DNA of 64,000 nt from Manduca sexta. Its lineage: Eukaryota; Arthropoda; Insecta; Lepidoptera; Sphingidae. Location of the stretch: contig NC_051119.1 of NCBI RefSeq assembly GCF_014839805.1, positions 2,659,245-2,723,244 of the forward strand, in the 5' to 3' direction. The translations under genes and the position numbers were made by a program. This document shows, piece by piece, positions 19,608-31,004 of the stretch (its first letter is position 1; each line of letters opens with the position of its first letter). Under the pieces are notes generated by a model that was not told where the DNA came from, did not search any database, and was given only the letters and a program-made list of their open reading frames with translations.

Positions 19608-21127
19608 TATGGCGATAAGTTTGCCGCCATCTCATCATGGGTCGGAACACACATGACGATAAATAGGTTAGTTGCACGTCTGCCTATCCCTTCGGAGATA
19701 TACGCGTGTTGGTCGAATAACAACATTAAGACTTGTAATATAAAGATTAAATTTACAAATCTGCGTTACTAAAAATATTGGATGCAAGAAAAATACGTTA
19801 GCCTTGTGATTTATTAAGGCGATGAGCTTCAATCGGAAAATTGAACGGTGTCTACGTTGCAGTCAAACGTTCCGACATTACGTCAAACGTCTAGAAGGTG
19901 AATTTCATATTTTATATCAGAAACGCTTACTAAGGAAAATTTTTCTATCTTGTAGCAGATTTGCAATGTACATTTTTGTCTATAATTTTGTTTGAATGTT
20001 CTAACATTTTATAGCAAAATGGTAATGTTTTTTGTTTGTAATTTGTTTATATTATAGTAACAATTTGTACTTTTGCTATAATTGCGGGTAGATTCTAAAC
20101 AATAGCAAAAAGATAATAATTTTTGTTGGTAAAAAAAATTGCTAATTCTTAAAATTTTTAATACATTACATCAAGCCTAATTGATACCAGATAAATTAGG
20201 AACTGATGTTTCGGGACATCTGTCTCAAATTGACGTGGACAGCCCCATTCACGTGTCGTCGCATCGGATGAGATAATGTCTTGCTTTGTCATTTAAATAG
20301 TAAGAGTATGCATGTTCTCCTATTTCAAATATTACTCATGGTATTTTCTATTATATAAAATGTTTTATTATTTTTCAACAGTCAATAAATTTTATAAGAG
20401 AATTTATTGACTGTTGAAGATTTTATAATTTGATTAAGCAGTTCCTGTAATGTAGAATGTAAGTAATTGTATTTTCTAATTGTTGTTTATATAGATAATT
20501 TTTATTTTTTTGTTTTGTTTTATTTTGTCTATTTGTTTTTTTTTCTTCACTAATGTGTCTTGGTGTATTTCCACTGTAAGCTTTTGTGATACTTGTTGAC
20601 AAATAAATAAATAAAGACCACTTACTTGAATTTCCGCACTTTACACAGATTAACCAAATATTTATCAAATTTACCCTTTAGACAAGAATTAAAACGATAA
20701 ATCAATTCCATTAATATTTGTACATTAGTATGATATGTGAAATAACTTAGATTCTAATTCACGCTAAAGGAACAAATATTAATAAAAATGAACAGACTTT
20801 TGCCCAAATACCGTATCACAACTTCACCTACAACACCCCCACGCAAGGTCCATTCCCTTAGGATACAAAGATCTCATTTATATTTTTTACGACCGACCAT
20901 CGACCGCATTGTCTGTTGGAGATGACATTCAATTTATCTTACAGTTAAATCATTTCGGATTTCTTTGAATTTATATAGACACCGAGTTGAATTGTTTTTA
21001 TTGCTACAATATCTTATTAGGTAGGTAAATGTCAAAAATACAAGACAAGTTTATATGTTAACTGCTAAATGGTTTTTGATGTAACGAAATTTTGAATAAC
21101 GATATGTTATTGCCTTGCTCGATTATT
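19608..21127. other. Unassigned AT-rich sequence
   Basis: No repeats or domains recognised over about 1.5 kb apart from the stem-loop listed separately. The minus-strand ORF at 20423-20668 is Lys/Asn/Thr-rich and looks spurious. Confidence 0.3.
20375..20417. repeat. 17-bp perfect stem-loop
   Basis: 'tcaacagtcaataaatt' and its exact reverse complement are separated by 9 bases. Confidence 0.9.
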
Positions 21128-21310
21128 TTGGTGACGTAGTTGTATTGCATGTGCAGTATGACTATGGATTGCTCGGAGGTCCTGAGCTCGAATCCCGGGT
21201 CGGGCAGAGGGGTACGGGAATTTTCTGCTCAGTATTAACCCGAACTAAGGAATTTATATCATCATCATCATCATCATCATATTATGGGACGTAGGCATAA
21301 ATGCGGAAAA
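21128..21310 (+). repeat. SINE-D copy with (ATC)n expansion
   Basis: Head 'gtgacgtagttgtattgcat', box B 'gctcgaatcccgggtc' and body 'ttctgctcagtatta' are clear. An (ATC)n run at about 21259-21283 lies in the body, followed by 'attatgggacgtag'. Confidence 0.8.
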
Positions 21311-21486
21311 AACTATTTTATACTTTTTTGTTTGTGGCTCGAGGAATTATTGATCCAAAATAAAATAGAAATAATACGTAGCCTATATATCAATTCATGA
21401 CTTGCTCTACCTAGGCCTTATTAATAAATACAACTTATTTCCGCTCTCAAGCGCGATATCAACTGAGACGCTGTTAAACGAAGGTT

Positions 21487-21640
21487 GGCATCTTAAGATA
21501 TTGCTATTAAATAAACCCATATGAACAATACCTCAAATGACATTTTAAGCCACAATAAGTGACAGATTTTAACCAAGAACAAGCTTTTAAATAATAACTT
21601 AAGCTTGGTTTATTAAATAGTTCAATACATTAAATATATG
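21487..21640 (-). repeat. REP-P copy
   Basis: In reverse orientation it matches 35149-35330 in blocks: 'tttaatgtattgaac', 'accaagcttaag', 'atgtcatttgag' type and 'cttaagat'. The family is unclassified. Internal CTTAAG repeats suggest a small DNA transposon derivative. Confidence 0.55.
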
Positions 21641-22395
21641 TCTACTTGAGATTTTACTCATATATGAGATTAATTTATTAATATGGTGCCAAATTCCATT
21701 GTAATACGTCCAGCAGTCTGCTTTTACATTTAACATCTGATTTTTACATTTATAATATTCATAAAAATGTTTTCATTAGAAGTACATATTCAAGATCTGA
21801 AAAATAGTTTTATGAAAAGCTATTTTAGAGCTTTTTTACGTCCCTATAAACCTTTTCATCTTAAGAGTTGAGTGTTTGGAGTAATAGTGTTTTATATGTT
21901 GCTATTCGATGCTGTATAATCAAGATCTATAAGATAAATAGTAGGATTTATTTTATACTTTTAGTGGGTTTTCATTTGTATAGTGTCTGCGTATCTCTAT
22001 GCAAAAATATTTGCAATAGCTTAACATGAAATAAGCGTCACGTTTTTTCTCTATTGCGATTAGGTAGAGGTCAAACAGCTATATTTCGCCAGCTATGGTA
22101 TTTTTTTTATTTATTTAGCAAGTCAAGAGCCTAAATTGCATTAGAAGCGGTTTACAATGTGAAATTTAAATAAAAAATCAATTTATTGATAGATATCATA
22201 GGCACGCATGACACGTATAATATGATTACAGTATAGTGCACACATTTAAGTGGAGTAGAAAATAAAATAAAATAATTTGTTTTGCTGCTCCTACCTTAGC
22301 AAGGTATATTATTTCATAGTCAGTATGGTATTTCAATATTAGTGTGGTATATAAGTGGCACCATTATTATCGTTAGATTTGTGTATATTCGTACT
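21641..22395. other. Unassigned AT-rich sequence
   Basis: Nothing recognised. Confidence 0.3.
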
Positions 22396-22663
22396 CCCTT
22401 ATTCACAGACGTAATTTATCTAAGGACTGAGCATTGTTGTGATAACAAGTCTTTTTCTCAGTGCTGACAGCATAGCAGCTTTGACAGTGCATAGACATAG
22501 GGCCGTTATGATTGGCTAATATTGTGATACAACTTAAATCTAGTTGGCTGTCAGATAAACAAAGATGAACAAACAGCAATCCGCCAGATAAACGAAGCTA
22601 AGAAACAGACTTGTTATCATAGCAATGCTCCGTCCTTAGACAAATAACGTCTATGAATAAGGG
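22396..22663. mobile_element. MITE-O1: 268-bp element with 63-bp inverted ends
   Basis: Left arm 22396-22458 ('cccttattcacagacg', 'gcattgttgtgataacaagt') pairs with right arm 22601-22663 with a few mismatches. Termini are CCC...GGG. It has no coding capacity. Superfamily cannot be fixed from the termini. Confidence 0.85.
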
Positions 22664-22851
22664 GATTAATTTGTAATTATACTCATATTGAATGCATAAT
22701 TTTAGTACTATTAATTCATTAAACTTTGTAATTATCAATCTAATTTTAACCTATTGACGAAATTTACTTTATTAATTTGTTATTATTTTGTAAGATTTCC
22801 TGAATATTACATAAAAATCTCCTTCCCTAAGGAGACAAAATTTGGCCCGGT

Positions 22852-23146
22852 TTTTTTTTATTGCTCTGAATGATGAGACGAGCTTGCCATTCCTCTGATG
22901 ATAACAGATACGATCGCCCATAAACAGTAGAAACAACTTGAATTACAAAGTATTGTTCGGTATTCCACAGTGCTCGCCATCCTGAGACGTGAGATGTTAA
23001 GTTTTATCATGTTAAGTAGATACACTGGCTATAATTTCCTTCAAACCGACACACAACAGTGACTACACACTGCTGCTTGGCGGCAGAAATAAACGTTGTG
23101 GTGGTACCTACCCAGGCGACTCTTACATACGAGAGACTTGCCACCA
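22852..23146 (-). repeat. REP-B copy, near full length
   Basis: 'gatgagacgagcttgccatt', 'cgatcgcccataaacagtag', 'gccatcctgagacgtgagat', 'gcggcagaaat', ending 'gagacttgccaccag'. A 10-bp deletion removes part of the 'accatccaacacc' block. Confidence 0.85.
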
Positions 23147-23282
23147 GTGTTTAAAAGTTTATGAAAACTAATGTTGAATAACAAGCCACGTGTAAACTGC
23201 TGAATTGATTTCGATGTTATTTGGTATGATGTTAGACGTTTTTTGTATCATACACATCAAGAGAAACTGAACTTATATCTTA

Positions 23283-23412
23283 TTTACTATTAAAAAAATA
23301 AAATAACTACATATCGCTTTGCCCAGTCAAGAGTACTCAGGTAAATCCGATTTACTATTAAAAAAAGAACCATTAAATCGCTTCACCCAATCAAGAGTAC
23401 CGAGGTAAAAAT
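23283..23412. repeat. Two 69-bp direct tandem units
   Basis: 'ttactattaaaaaaa' starts each unit at 23283 and 23352. Each also holds 'atcgctt', 'ccca' and 'tcaagagtac'. About 80% alike by eye. Confidence 0.7.
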
Positions 23413-23427
23413 CATAAAAAATACCGT

Positions 23428-23462
23428 CGAATTAATAACCTCCTTTTTTAAGTCGGTTAATA
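23428..23462 (-). repeat. LINE-type 3' tail remnant
   Basis: 'cctccttttttaagtcggtt' is the reverse of a short tail that recurs at 32401-32435 and 43018-43048 and is widespread in moths. Confidence 0.45.
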
Positions 23463-23755
23463 AACATACTAATATGAGTGAAACCATACAAATAAGTACA
23501 AGTTACTGCTAAACGATTCCCCGAAATCCGACCCACTATTACGCAATCGAGTTCACCCTTTCAGAGCTGATACTTTTCCAAAATCCCTTAGTCACCCTTT
23601 TACGTCCCCCATGGGTAGGGGGATACCCACCCTGTTAGTATGCATATTTCGAGGGATCTCGGGATTTGTCTAATCGATGTAGGAGTGAGTGTGTTTAGGT
23701 TGTATTCCATAAGTATGGAGAGGCTTCGTGAATTTGGCGTCATTTTTATTATTAA

Positions 23756-24024
23756 CTAGCTGACCCGACGTTGTCCTGTCTTAACTATGTATGCACGCGA
23801 TTTCTGTCAACCGCTGACAGTTATTTCAAACAATTGACAGTTATGTAAAATTTATATTTTCGTTAAGTTTTCAATTATTTTCCGCGCAATTTTTTGATTT
23901 TTTCTTTCATAAGAACCTTCTCCTGACAATAACAAACACAACAAAAAAAATAGTGAAATCGGTCCAGCCGTTCACACGTGATGACGTGACCAAGGGAAAT
24001 AAGGATTCATTTTATATATATAGA
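23756..24024 (-). mobile_element. HEL-4 copy, intact termini
   Basis: A(23755)|CTAGCTGACCC at left and ATAGA|T(24025) at right. A small deletion removes 'agac' from the 'gacagacgttgtc' 3' hairpin. Confidence 0.8.
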
Positions 24025-25261
24025 TAATTATTGAAAAAATGTTAATGAAGAATAAATATTTTTCCTTTGAAATTTACAGTTCAAATTATCTTTCCAGTAA
24101 CTGACGGATACTCCACTATATAAAAATTGACATCTTGCTACAGATTTTTATGTCGTGTTAAAGTAGTCCGTCTGCGCGACACCTAAACTTTACTTAGTAA
24201 AGAAACAAAAAACGTGAAAAAAATATAGACTTGAGCAGTATTTTGTCATCCTCTCTATCATCGTAAGATGGATGGAGTGTTCCGATACAGCTACCAATTT
24301 ATTGCGTTAATCCTTAGGACTATTGCTATTATGGATCATTTGTCAGGTGACCAGGGTTTGGGAGGGTTGTGGGATTTTTACTATTCGTAATAAAAAGTTT
24401 TTTTTTAAATTGCAAAGGATTTGAGCTCTCCTGTGTAGGTGATGTAAATAAGGCGATAACATAGCATGAAACATTTTTTTTGTTCAAATGAGTAAAGAGA
24501 AGAGCAAGCCGCTTGCCTGACGAACTGAATCTGTCAATGAATGGCTTTAATATTAGAACCCATAATCACAAATAATTGCATATCACAGCATGACACTCAT
24601 AATCACAAGATTTGACATATATTTCCCAGAATATAATGGCCAAAAATGAAATTAGAAATTTGTGTATTTTTAAGATTAAAAACAGGGAAGTCCTACTCCC
24701 TACAAACGTGTGGTCACTTTACCTTAAGAAAAATATCATATTTCTGCTCTTTTTGCGGTTGGGACGAAGCCAAGTGCAATTAATGGGGGTCTGAAATGTA
24801 TCGCTGGGTTCGTTATAGGGTCATTTACTTGGCTTGGGGTTTAAATTGAATTAGGAGCCACGTGGTCCCTTAAAATATTCGGTTTTTGAGTGAAATGTGG
24901 AGAAGCAATTTTCTAATTGGTTTAGGGATGAATTTCGTCTTTCTATGAATATTAATGTACTAATAATGGTATTTTTAATTGTATTTTTTTCCGAAAATAC
25001 GTTGGCATAAAAAGGAACTACATTTATAGAATGATTTCCCTGCACTGGTGTTCTCCGAGTACTATGAATTGTCCTTCTTTATTTATCTATTTAAACTTTA
25101 TATACAATAAATCTATGCAGGTGGACTTAATTCGTGAGGCATTTTCAGACAGTCAACCTTTGGGTGTAAGTATATAAAAAATAAATAAGACAATACATGT
25201 ATTAAATAAAACAGTCTACATGAATACAGATACACTTATACTATATAATATATACTTAATA
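24025..25261. other. Unassigned sequence
   Basis: No repeat family or convincing ORF across about 1.2 kb. Confidence 0.3.
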
Positions 25262-25510
25262 TCTATATATTTAAAAATGAATCCCTATTTCCCTTGGTCA
25301 CGCCATCACGCGTGAACGGGTGGACCGATTTCACATTTTTTTTTTTTTGTTGTTGTGTTTGTTATTGTCAGGAGAAGGTTCTTATGAAAGAAAAAAATAA
25401 AAAAGTTGAGCAGAACGTTAGAAAATTAAAGAAAAGTTAATTTCAGCGATTGACAGAATGCGCGCGTGCATACATAGTTAAGACAGAACAATGTCTGTCG
25501 GGTCAGCTAG
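25262..25510 (+). mobile_element. HEL-4 copy, intact termini, opposite orientation
   Basis: A(25261)|TC 'tatatatttaaaaatgaatc' at left, and 'gtctgtcgggtcagCTAG'|T(25511) at right. This is the only plus-strand copy and makes the Helitron polarity easy to read. 249 bp. Confidence 0.85.
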
Positions 25511-25577
25511 TAAAATATAATCATTCCCAGAGACTTTTATATTTGTGAATCTGTTCCACTAAAAACGAGGTTTAAAG

Positions 25578-25700
25578 AGTGCTTACCTCCCGGTAGGCAA
25601 CGACTTGACTGTGCCTCTGACATTGCAAAGTCCATGGACGGCCGATGCTGCTTACTATCAGACGGATCGCTTGCTCATTTGCCTACTAAGGCAATAAATA
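25578..25700 (+). repeat. LINE-type 3' end fragment
   Basis: 'ggtaggcaacgac', 'atggacggccgatgctgctt', 'actatcagacgga', 'ttgcctactaaggcaataaa'. The 'cttac-atcag-cg' and 'ggcaataaa' wording is typical of lepidopteran CR1-type LINE tails. Confidence 0.55.
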
Positions 25701-25840
25701 ATATATCGTCTGAATATAGTCTTTATCTGAAAATTTAATTACAATCATCCGTCCAGTGTTTTGGATACCGGCCTGGACAAAGAGACAGACCAAATTGGGT
25801 TTTTGGTGCAAATAAAAATAAGGCTATGGAAAATCTTTAT

Positions 25841-26140
25841 ATAATAATATTAGCCCTGTATTATATATAGTCCCACTGTTGAGCACGGGCCTCCTTTACT
25901 ACTGAGAGGAATCAGGCCCTAGTGCGGGTTGGTGGACTTCACACACCTTCAAAATTATTTTAGAGAACTTCTCAGGTATGCAGGTTTCCTCACGATGTCT
26001 TCCTTCACCGTTAAAGCAAGCGATAAATCACAAATTACAAACATAATTTTAGAAAACTCAGAGATATGTACGTTTAGGTTTTGAACCTTCGGACATTCGT
26101 CTCGGCAGTCCGTTCCACACCCAATTAGGCTATCGTCGTT
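25841..26140 (-). repeat. SINE-A copy, near full length
   Basis: All blocks from (AAT)n to the head 'ccaattaggctatcgtcg'. It lacks about 30 bp around 'ccttagtccaccacgctgg'. Confidence 0.9.
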
Positions 26141-26395
26141 TGTAAAAAACTCGTTTGAGAATATATTTACTTTAAAATAACAGACAGAAATATTGTCTTT
26201 TCGTGTCGACTGATTTCAATATGGCTTCGATAAGCTCGCATTAATGCACCTCAAATCCCATTATTGCGGGGAATAATCCTGAAAATGATTGAATATATTC
26301 AAATAATATTTTATAGGCTTTAATGCTGGTGACATATTTACACCTCGGTCTATTTTAAGTGTATCTTATGACTTGAATTTTAGGACGCATTTTTG

Positions 26396-26460
26396 GTTCA
26401 GTGGTGACGTATATTGACTGGTTCTGATTTCGATTCCCGAGTAAGGTCATAATAAATATA
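26396..26460 (+). repeat. SINE-D head fragment, degraded
   Basis: 'cagtggtgacgtatattga' (box A region) and 'tttcgattcccgagt' (box B) only. Confidence 0.4.
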
Positions 26461-26994
26461 TCCTCGAAGCTCTTCTATCCTTGAGTTAGCTCAATCACGC
26501 TCTACAGCTCTTACACTTTCACACCTCTACCCACCCTTTTAAATTTACAAGCATGATCATAATTTATGACGTAATTAACATAGCCCAACACTCTGATGAA
26601 TAACTAAATCTTGTTAAATTTTAAATCAAAATCGCGCCTTCCAAAATCCACTCCATCTATAATGTAATATTTGAATCAGTCTTCAAAGACGGTTCATTAA
26701 ACTTGCCGAAAACATGATCTAGATAGCTGAGTTTGTACCTAAAGTAGTAGGAAAGCGAATAAAAGTTGGGCAACTAAAATCAGACTGTGAAATATATTAA
26801 AGCAACTTTTTTATTTCAGTGTCTTCGTTTTATTAAATACGTTTAAAAAATTTATAGCATGGAATAAAATTGATCATAATTTTTTATTGAAATGTCATAT
26901 GTCCAATGATATAAAAGGTAAATATGCCATTAGAACTTGCCATCTGATGCATCGAAATTGTCATAATTGGAAAAATTTAAAACAACGCGAAAAT
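26461..26994. other. Unassigned sequence
   Basis: Nothing recognised. Confidence 0.3.
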
Positions 26995-27176
26995 CCATAC
27001 TAATATAAGGTAAATAGTTTGTTTTGTTTGTTTGAATGCGCTTATCTCTGGAATTACTAAACCGATTTTGATTTTGTTACTAATAGGAAGCTACATTACT
27101 CCTGATTACTATACACTACTTTTTATCCCGAACAAATATGTATCCCGGATTTTTTTACGCGGGTGGACGCGCAAAG
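26995..27176 (+). mobile_element. Helitron-like 5' region
   Basis: 'catactaatataagg', '(tttg)n', 'aatgcgcttatctctggaat', 'aaaccgattttgat' and 'acgcgggtggacgcgc' follow the layout of insect non-autonomous Helitrons. No CTAG end is found. Confidence 0.45.
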
Positions 27177-27437
27177 AAAATCTGTTACAAATATAAGCCG
27201 TCTTCTCTTCTCAAAGAAAGTCTGTTACAAATTAATATAAGCCATCTTTTTCTTCTACTAGTTTTAATATGTCATCTCCTTCACGTGACACCTCAATGTC
27301 AAGAATGTGTATGTGTGCGTGTGAATACTTTTTTATTTGATTTTGTTTTGCATATCTATACTGTTTAATCAATCTTTGCTTCTACCCAAATATATTATGA
27401 AATGCGGAGTGATAAGTCATCGAATATTATTGAAATA

Positions 27438-27679
27438 CGGCGGCATAGTTATAGTGCAGTACGAATGCTGAGGTCTTGGGTTCGATCCCCGGTTCAAGTA
27501 AAGTCATATCGGGTTTTTTTAGTCAGTATCAGCCCGTAGTCTTGAATTTGTGCCAGATATGGTGATAAGGTCATGTCCTATCACGTTATGGGACGGAGTG
27601 CATACGGCGGAAGGTGAATGCACCAGTTACGCCTCTGCCTACCCCTTTGGAGATAAATGGTGTGAGTATATGTATGAAA
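27438..27679 (+). repeat. SINE-D copy, full length
   Basis: Head 'cggcggcatagttatagtgc', box B 'gggttcgatccccggttc', 'cagatatggtgataagg', 'gttatgggacggag', 'acgcctctgcctacccc' and 'ggagataaatggtgtgagta'. HEL-1 is inserted at its 3' end. Confidence 0.9.
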
Positions 27680-28683
27680 TCTATACTATTATATAAAGCT
27701 GAAGAGTTAGTTTATTTGTTTGTTTGTTTGAACGCGCTAATCTCAGGAACTACCGGTCCAAACTGAAAAAATCTTTTTGCGTTGGATAGCTCTTTGTTCG
27801 TGGAGTGCTATAGGCTTTATATCATCACGCTATACCCAATAGGAGCGGAGCAATAATGGCTAATCTCAGGAACTACCGGTTTGAACTGAAAAAATCTTTT
27901 TGTGTTGGATAGCCCTTTGTTCGTGGAGTGCTATAGGCTATATATCATCACGCTATACCCAATAGGAGCGGAGCAGTAATGGCTAATCTCAGGAACTACC
28001 GGTTTAAACTGAAAAAATCTTTTTGTGTTGAATAGTCCTTTGTGTGTGGAGTGCTCAAAGTCATATATCATCACGCTATGACCAATAGGAGCGGAACAGT
28101 AATGGCTAATCTCAGGAACTACCGGTTTCAACTGAAAAATTCGCTTTGTGTTGGATAGCCCTTTATTTGTGGACCGCTATAAGCTACATGTCATCACGCT
28201 ATGACCAATAGGAGCGGAGCAGTAATGGCTAATCTCAGGAACTACCGGTTTGAACTGAAAAAATCTTTTTGTGTTGGATAGCCCTTTGTTCCTGGAGTGC
28301 TATAGGCTATATATCATCACGCTATGACCAATAGGAGCGGAGCAGTAATGAAACATGTTGCAAAAACGGGGAAAATTATTAGTTTTGAGAGTTTCCGTTG
28401 CCTGCGCTGCGTAAACGGTTAAAGTTATGCAACAATGATGTATGACGGGATTGTTCCACTTAAAAAGTTCTAAAAAATATATTATAAAACAGTCCCCCGC
28501 TGCATCTGTCTATCTGAACGTGTTAAACTCAAAAACTACCCAACGTATTAAGATGAAATTTGGTATGGAGACAGTTTGAGACCCTGGGAAGAACATAGGC
28601 TCCCGGGAAACTACTACTTTTATAACGGAAAACTTTAGCCTGAAAAACTTTATAACGCGGGCGGAGCCGCGGGCAAAAGCTAG
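27680..28683 (+). mobile_element. HEL-1: 1004-bp Helitron with tandem core
   Basis: A(27679)|TC 'tatactattatataaagc' at left. CTAG|T (28680-28683/28684) at right, preceded by a CGCGG...CCGCG stem. Between them lies a five-unit tandem array. Terminal rules, the A/T target and the 3' hairpin fit a Helitron. No RepHel coding sequence, so non-autonomous. Confidence 0.9.
27737..28350 (+). repeat. Five tandem 123-bp units inside HEL-1
   Basis: Units start at 27737, 27860, 27983, 28106 and 28229, each with 'ctaatctcaggaactaccgg' and ending 'gagcggagcagtaatgg' or close to it. Spacing is exactly 123 bp each time. The minus-strand ORF at 27931-28131 simply reads through it. Confidence 0.95.
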
Positions 28684-28769
28684 TATTATCATATGTCTTA
28701 TCAACCATCTACTGTCTTTATCGAACTATGATGGGGTCCAAACACACTTTCGCGCATGTTGCAACAAAT

Positions 28770-28896
28770 CAACTTCAATTTATGCGAATGTTAGACATTG
28801 AAGTAAAAAAAACATTCCCCCCGTGACCATAAAGGCTCGTTGAAAAAAAGTTATAATATAAAAAATCGTGATAAAATTCGTAAAATAGTTTCAATT
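28770..28896 (+). mobile_element. HP-M copy, internally deleted
   Basis: 'tatgcgaatgttagacatt' jumps to 'ccccccgtgaccataaaggc' and continues through the right arm 'aaaaatcgtgataaaatt' to 'aatagtttcaat'. Most of the left arm is gone. Confidence 0.7.
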
Positions 28897-28905
28897 CAAT
28901 TCAAC

Positions 28906-29219
28906 ATAGATTTTAAAACTTACGTCAACCTACTCCCGGGTAAATCATAAAAATTTACAACAATTCTTTCTAAATCCAATCGTGAAAAACCATCACAAAT
29001 TCCATCCGAAGAATCGACATTATCATGTATATTATCATTGACAAAAGTAATGTAAGCAAAACGCCTCAGCAATTTGCAAATAATGTAACCGAAATTGTCT
29101 TTGCAGTTAGATTCACTTTGCCTCTTGCGGGCAAAGCGATAGCGCCCAAAGCACAATTAAAAACCCATTGTAGATGGTTATTGCGTTTAATTTTACATTT
29201 ACTGGTAGATAAAGCTTAT
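28906..29219. other. Unassigned, with overlapping ORFs
   Basis: A 78-codon minus-strand ORF (29156-28920) and an 81-codon plus-strand ORF overlap here. Neither has a recognised motif. The minus frame looks slightly more protein-like but lacks splice or start context. Confidence 0.2.
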
Positions 29220-29517
29220 ATAATAATATGTTGCACTGTTGCACTGTTGGGCCCGGGCCTCTACTACTGAAAGGGATTAGACCTTAGTCCATGACGCTAA
29301 CCTACTGATTGGTAGACTGCACAAACCCTCAAAATTCCTATAGAGATTTTCTCAGGTACGCAGGTTTTCTCACAATGTTTTCCTTCACCGTTAAAGCAAT
29401 AATTCACAAAGAATACACAAATGATTTTTAAAAAAATCAGAGGTGTGTGCTTTTGGGTTTAAAACCTGAGGACATTCTCGTCAGTCCGTTCCACACCCAA
29501 ATTAGTTATCGCTGCTT
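29220..29517 (-). repeat. SINE-A copy, diverged
   Basis: 'gggcccgggcctctactact', 'gaaagggattagaccttagt', 'atgttttccttcaccgttaa', and head 'gttccacacccaaattagtt'. It contains small indels throughout, an older copy. Confidence 0.85.
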
Positions 29518-29751
29518 ACTACAAGACGTGAAACTGCCGAATCAAGTAACTTTAATATTCACTTAAAATTCGATTATGTTTACTAATGTAGCTTGTTACT
29601 TGATTCAGAACTCTAGATTCAGGATTCTTGATTTACATTAAACTCTAAACATGACAATAGTATTCGAAGCTTCACAAGTACGTAATATGTAGTTGAGAAC
29701 GTATAGTGTCATTATGAGCGTAATGAGACAAAGGACGTAGTTAATAATACT

Positions 29752-29930
29752 GGGCCCTTATTCTGTATGATAGTGTAAACGCGTAACGCGGCCGTGTCAT
29801 GTTATCTTCGAGAAATGTGTGTGGAATGGTATTCTGTAAGCCAAATTTCTATAGTACTAAACATGATGGGTTGTGTTACGTGCTTGTTACACACTGTCAA
29901 AATAACGTGCGGGATAGAGAATAAGGCCCC
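29752..29930. mobile_element. MITE-O2: 179-bp terminal-inverted-repeat element
   Basis: The ends 'gggcccttattct' and 'agaataaggcccc' are inverted over about 13 bp. CpG-rich interior ('aaacgcgtaacgcggccgtg', 'ataacgtgcgggat'). No ORF. I have seen this style of element in lepidopteran DNA but cannot name it. Confidence 0.65.
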
Positions 29931-30030
29931 TGTTTATTCCAAATTTACGTAACACAATGACATACTTACACTGTACCGCCGATATTCACAATAATATTCG
30001 GCTTAGTGTATGTAACACTACAGATAGTAG

Positions 30031-30270
30031 TATTTTTTTTATGAAGGCACATCACAGTGACTTCTTCTGCACCTGATGGTAAGTGGAGGGGAGTCCAATA
30101 GAATGTCAACTACTAATAGATGGTTACTCCTCAACAGTCGACACAATAACGCCGGACTGTTGACCAAATATGCACAGGCTGATCCCGGGACGCGATACTC
30201 AAGTAGGCTATTATAGCGGGTTTTAATACCTAGTATACGGTGGTCGCTATCCGGGCGGATATAAAATATA
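30031..30270 (-). repeat. REP-C copy, 5' end replaced by SINE-A
   Basis: Complete from 'cacctgatggtaagtggagg' to 'gggcggatataaaatatata'. The last 13 bases ('tcctaccaccagc' type) are absent where the SINE-A begins. Confidence 0.85.
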
Positions 30271-30597
30271 TAATAATAATAATAACAGCCCTGTATTATA
30301 TACTTGCCCACTGCTCAGCACGGGCCTCCTCTACTACTGAGAGGGATTAGGCCTTAGTCCACCACGCTGGCCTAGTGCGGATTGGTAGACTTCACACACC
30401 TTCGAAATTCCTATAGAGAACTTCTCAGATGTGCAGGTTTCCTCACGATGTTTTCCTTCACCGTTAAAGCGAACGATAAATTCACAAAGAATACACACAT
30501 GATTTTAGAAAAATCAGAGGTGTGTGCCCTTGGGATTTGAACCTGCGGACATTCGTCTTGGCATTCCGTTCCACACCCAACTAGTCTATCGCCGCTT
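30271..30597 (-). repeat. SINE-A copy, closest to consensus
   Basis: Reads without gaps from (AAT)n, 'cagccctgtattatatact', 'ctactactgagagggattag' and 'ccaccacgctggcctagtgc' to box B (plus 'gggatttgaacctgcgg') and box A (plus 'ccaactagtctatcgccgc'). Probably one of the younger insertions. It sits in REP-C. Confidence 0.95.
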
Positions 30598-31004
30598 TTA
30601 TAAGTAGACGTATTGTCTTAATAAAGGCGTACATTATTATTATGTTGGAGGCATTGTGTGACAGTGTTATCACGCGACGTACGTGAACTGCTCCAGTCGA
30701 ACCGCCCTTTTAAAACTCTAGGTAATGCATGGCTTATATCTTTACTAGCATGTAAAATCATATTTATTTGCCGCACACATTAAATGCGCTCGCTACTCCA
30801 ATATTGAGAGGTTAAATAAATTCACAAAGGCTTCCTAGAATACTCTCTTACAAAAAAATTACTTATATTAGATTTTATTTACGGATTTACCCGTATCAAT
30901 CAGCTTGACTGATACTAATACGTTACTTTGATATATGCGAAGCTTCTTAAAATGTCAGGAGCGGGACAGTAATTTTTGAAGCTTAGGATAATAACTGATA
31001 TTTG
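30598..31004. other. Unassigned sequence
   Basis: Nothing recognised. Confidence 0.3.

Noticed and set aside
27931..28131. Internally repetitive minus-strand ORF as a repeat protein
   Set aside because: It is translation of two of the 123-bp units of HEL-1. The next units carry stops.
27737..28350. CRISPR-like array (regular 123-bp spacing)
   Set aside because: The whole 123-bp unit is repeated with no unique spacers, it sits inside a Helitron and the genome is eukaryotic.
28920..29156. 78-codon minus-strand ORF as an exon
   Set aside because: It looks mildly protein-like but has no motif and no convincing splice sites. An equally long plus-strand ORF overlaps it.
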